A DNA stretch of 64,000 nt from Cheilinus undulatus (taxonomy: Eukaryota; Chordata; Actinopteri; Labriformes; Labridae): contig NC_054865.1 of assembly GCF_018320785.1 (NCBI RefSeq), forward strand, positions 12,559,579-12,623,578. The letters are read 5' to 3'. The translations under genes were made by a program, and so were the position numbers. Shown one piece after another: positions 61,328-64,000 of this stretch. How positions within the stretch are numbered: position 1 is the first letter of the stretch; every line of letters begins with the position of its first letter. Under the pieces are notes generated by a model. It saw only the letters and a list, made by a program, of their open reading frames with translations. It had not been told where the DNA came from and did no database searches.

Positions 61328-64000
61328 TTCTCTTGTGGAATATTATGAGATTTACCACTTGCTCTAAGATTGAGGTTTGTTAGGTGCTGGATGCCATTAT
61401 CCAGCCTTTTTGTTTCTCTTATAACAGCAGTATGATGGCTTTCGTGAGTCATTCTAAGATAATTTTTCTAAGTCTCCCACAGAGACTTAGAAAATTAGTC
61501 AGCTGTAGGGCAGCAGTGGTTTATTTTCTCCCTATTCCCAATGTTATTAAAAACTGGAGCTCATTAGTTTTGGTTTGTTACCGTTTTGTTTTGCCTGTTC
61601 CCCTCCTCATATTAATTGTTCATGATTTTAGTGGTTATTATTATCTTCTGAGATAACTTTCTAGTCCTGTTTTTCTATTTCCTGAAAGTGGTTTAATGAA
61701 TCATTAGTTTTCTTCTTCTTGGTGTAGGCTAAAAGTCGTGTCTAGGCTGTAACACAGCTACCCACCACCAGCTGTGGCTGTACTCTGGATCTGGCCAGCT
61801 CCTCTCACTCTACTGCCTGGATGTAAACCAGCCGTGCATGGATGGTAAAGGAGCAGACACTATTTTGAGGTAGAAATGAAGATATACGGGTGCATCTCAA
61901 AAATGTAGAATTCATTTATCCAGGTGATTTACTTCGGAAAGTTAAATTTTCATGTATTCAAGATTGGTCTCATACAAGGAGTAGACTGAGGCTGGAGTCA
62001 GTGGATCAAGAGCCACTCACAGTAAGTGAATTGGATTAACCCATGCTGACAATTGCATTGAATTTAGTGCACTTTGTAGGGTCTTCCACCTGTGTGCAGC
62101 ACAAAAGCTGAAGGACGATTTTCCATTTAGAGTTTTTACCTTGGCACTTGAAGCATTAGCCAATCACTTGATAAAGTCTGGCGGTAATTATCTGCCTAGT
62201 TTAATAAAGAATTAATGTAAGAAGGCAGATTTCCAGAGAGCTTTATAGATAAATAGTAGCCAGTGTCTTTCCTGTCTCACTTTTCCAGGGCAAACCAACT
62301 TTATCACACAGGGTGCAATGATGAGTGGATTAGCTGTCACCGGTGATAAATCTAAGGGCAGGATGATAAACTGAGTCTAAGGGTTTTATAGTGGAGGAAA
62401 ATGACATTTCCATAATCCAAAACAGGCATGAAGATGGCTCTGGTTAACTGTTTTCTACAGGCCAGTGGGAACTTGTGTTTGTTTCCGTACAGATGTCTTA
62501 TTTTTTGTCTTAATTTAGTGGTTTGTGAATAAATAATTTAATAGAATTCTTAATGCAGTTTTAGTATCAATATTCATTTACCTAGTCATGAAAGTGGTAT
62601 ATAGGTGAAATATTCTATACGTCACTAGTTCCAAAGTATTGTAAGGCAGGGCCCCTGCAGGACTGCCATGGGGGGCAGGGCTCAGGTGATGGTGTGTCTG
62701 AGTGCAGGTGTGCTGCTGTGATTGAGGAGCACTGAGTCTGCTGTGGGGATTCCACGTGGTGAGCGATGGCTGCTGGGCATTGTGTGGCGGATTTTTTGCT
62801 TGAATATGGCTGGATTAAGAGGTATGAATCAATTTCCAATTTTATAATGTATTAAGGAATGAGAGCTGTATAGGTTGATCATGTGTTATTTATATCTAGG
62901 CTGTGTGGGTGTGGGGCAACTCAGGAGAAGCTGGAGTGGACTTTTCTGTGTCATAGCTGACTCAGTATGTGATTTTATTAATGTATGTGGAATTTGAACA
63001 TTTGTTTTGGATGTGGTGGCTACTTTGATTATTGATTATTGCTTTTTCTGTGTTATGGTTTTAAAGGTGAGTTGGGCACAATGGAGTAAAAGGAAAACTT
63101 ATGCCTCTGTTTTATTGTTTGTGTGTTAGGGCTTCTGTGAACTGACTCGCCACAGACGGCACAAATTGATTGATGAACGACTAATAAAACTGTGTGAAGA
63201 TAATCCGACCTTGAGTTCGTGGTACTTGTGTGTGTGACTGGGGTGGACAACATGGCTTGCTGGGTGTTGGCGTTAGCAGATAGCTGGTCTACAAAAGCTG
63301 CAAATATCAAATAGATATCATTATCATATTTTTCCATTTATACTGAGTGCATATTGGTTAAGTGAATTTAAAAGGAAGCTTTGTTATCACCTCATAAAGA
63401 TTAACCCCACTATTGTATAATTTGTGATTAAATTATATTGTCACCGAAAGGTAACTAAAAGTGATAACACACTGGACAGCAGTAACATTATGAGCACAGA
63501 CAGGTGAAGAGAATAGCACTGATTGTCTCTTACACTAGAGCCAGTGGGATGGATATGTTAAACAGCAAGTAAACACTTTGTTCTCATAATGAGCAGGGAA
63601 AAGGAAGGATGTGAGTGGCTGTGACAAGGGCTAAATTGTGATGGCCAGACTATGAGGTCAGATCATCTCCTACTCTGCTCTTGTGGGGTGTTCCCGGTCT
63701 GCATCGGTCAGTACCAAAAATGCTCCAAGGAAGGACAACCAGCCAACTTAAGACAGGGTCATAGGCAGCAAAGGCTCACTGACATGCACAGGGAAATCCA
63801 ACTCGTGTTGTCCTAGCCAACAAAAGAGCTACTGCAGCTCAGATTGTTTCAAATGTTCATTTTAGTCCCAAGAGAAAAGTGTCAGATTCAGTGCTGGGCA
63901 GCAGCAGCACAACAGAAAGGAACATTATTGGTTTAACTACATTTTCCAGTAGCTTTATGGTACTGTTGATGTTCTCTTAATCAAACAGATTTTCAGTAGT
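61328..64000. other. right end of window: nothing recognised
   Basis: AT-rich intergenic sequence without bounded repeats or splice-flanked coding frames. Confidence 0.4.

Noticed and set aside
1..64000. CRISPR arrays, operons, phage or plasmid features
   Set aside because: None seen. The sequence is vertebrate, with spliced genes and eukaryotic transposons; the tandem arrays have irregular units and no spacers.

Overview
The window is vertebrate nuclear DNA and almost certainly from a teleost fish. The genes are split by large introns with consensus GT/AG sites. The coding sequence matches jawed-vertebrate genes. The repeat content (Tc1-like elements, many small hAT-type elements with 8-bp target duplications, tRNA-derived SINEs, LINE 3' ends) is typical of ray-finned fish. 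Nothing bacterial, viral or plasmid-like was seen. Coding DNA is only a few percent of the window.

Layout. (1) 1-16760, plus strand: the last four coding exons of ulk3, a serine/threonine kinase of autophagy and Hedgehog signalling. They run from the end of the second MIT domain to the stop codon, and the first intron seen is 11 kb. (2) 16761-38040: mostly intergenic and repeat-rich, with several splice-flanked exon-like segments on the plus strand (20727-20892, 27706-27784, 27902-27995, 32826-32898, 37976-38039). They look coding but I cannot assign them to a family. (3) 38937-39689, minus strand: a complete single-exon gas1, a GPI-anchored Hedgehog co-receptor, with a non-repetitive flank on its 5' side. 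(4) 41582-50590: nested hAT elements and a degenerate AT-rich array. (5) 50591-57208, minus strand: complete three-exon cplx3, a retinal complexin with a C-terminal CAAX box. (6) 57209-64000: the cplx3 upstream region, then a hAT element carrying a degenerate array and a telomere-like minisatellite inside inverted repeats.

How the genes relate. ulk3 (plus) and cplx3 (minus) converge tail to tail, as CPLX3 and ULK3 do on human 15q24. gas1 lies between them although human GAS1 is on 9q21, so the interval shows ancient linkage plus a lineage-specific insertion or rearrangement. ulk3 and gas1 both act in Hedgehog signalling. Their adjacency may be coincidental, but it is the most interesting gene-level observation here.

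The rest of the window is largely transposon history. Several elements can be delimited to the base by target-site duplications, including a hAT element interrupted by a second one. Two window-internal repeat families are notable: one ending in a hairpin (five copies) and one built around a degenerate TTTTGCCA-like array (three copies).
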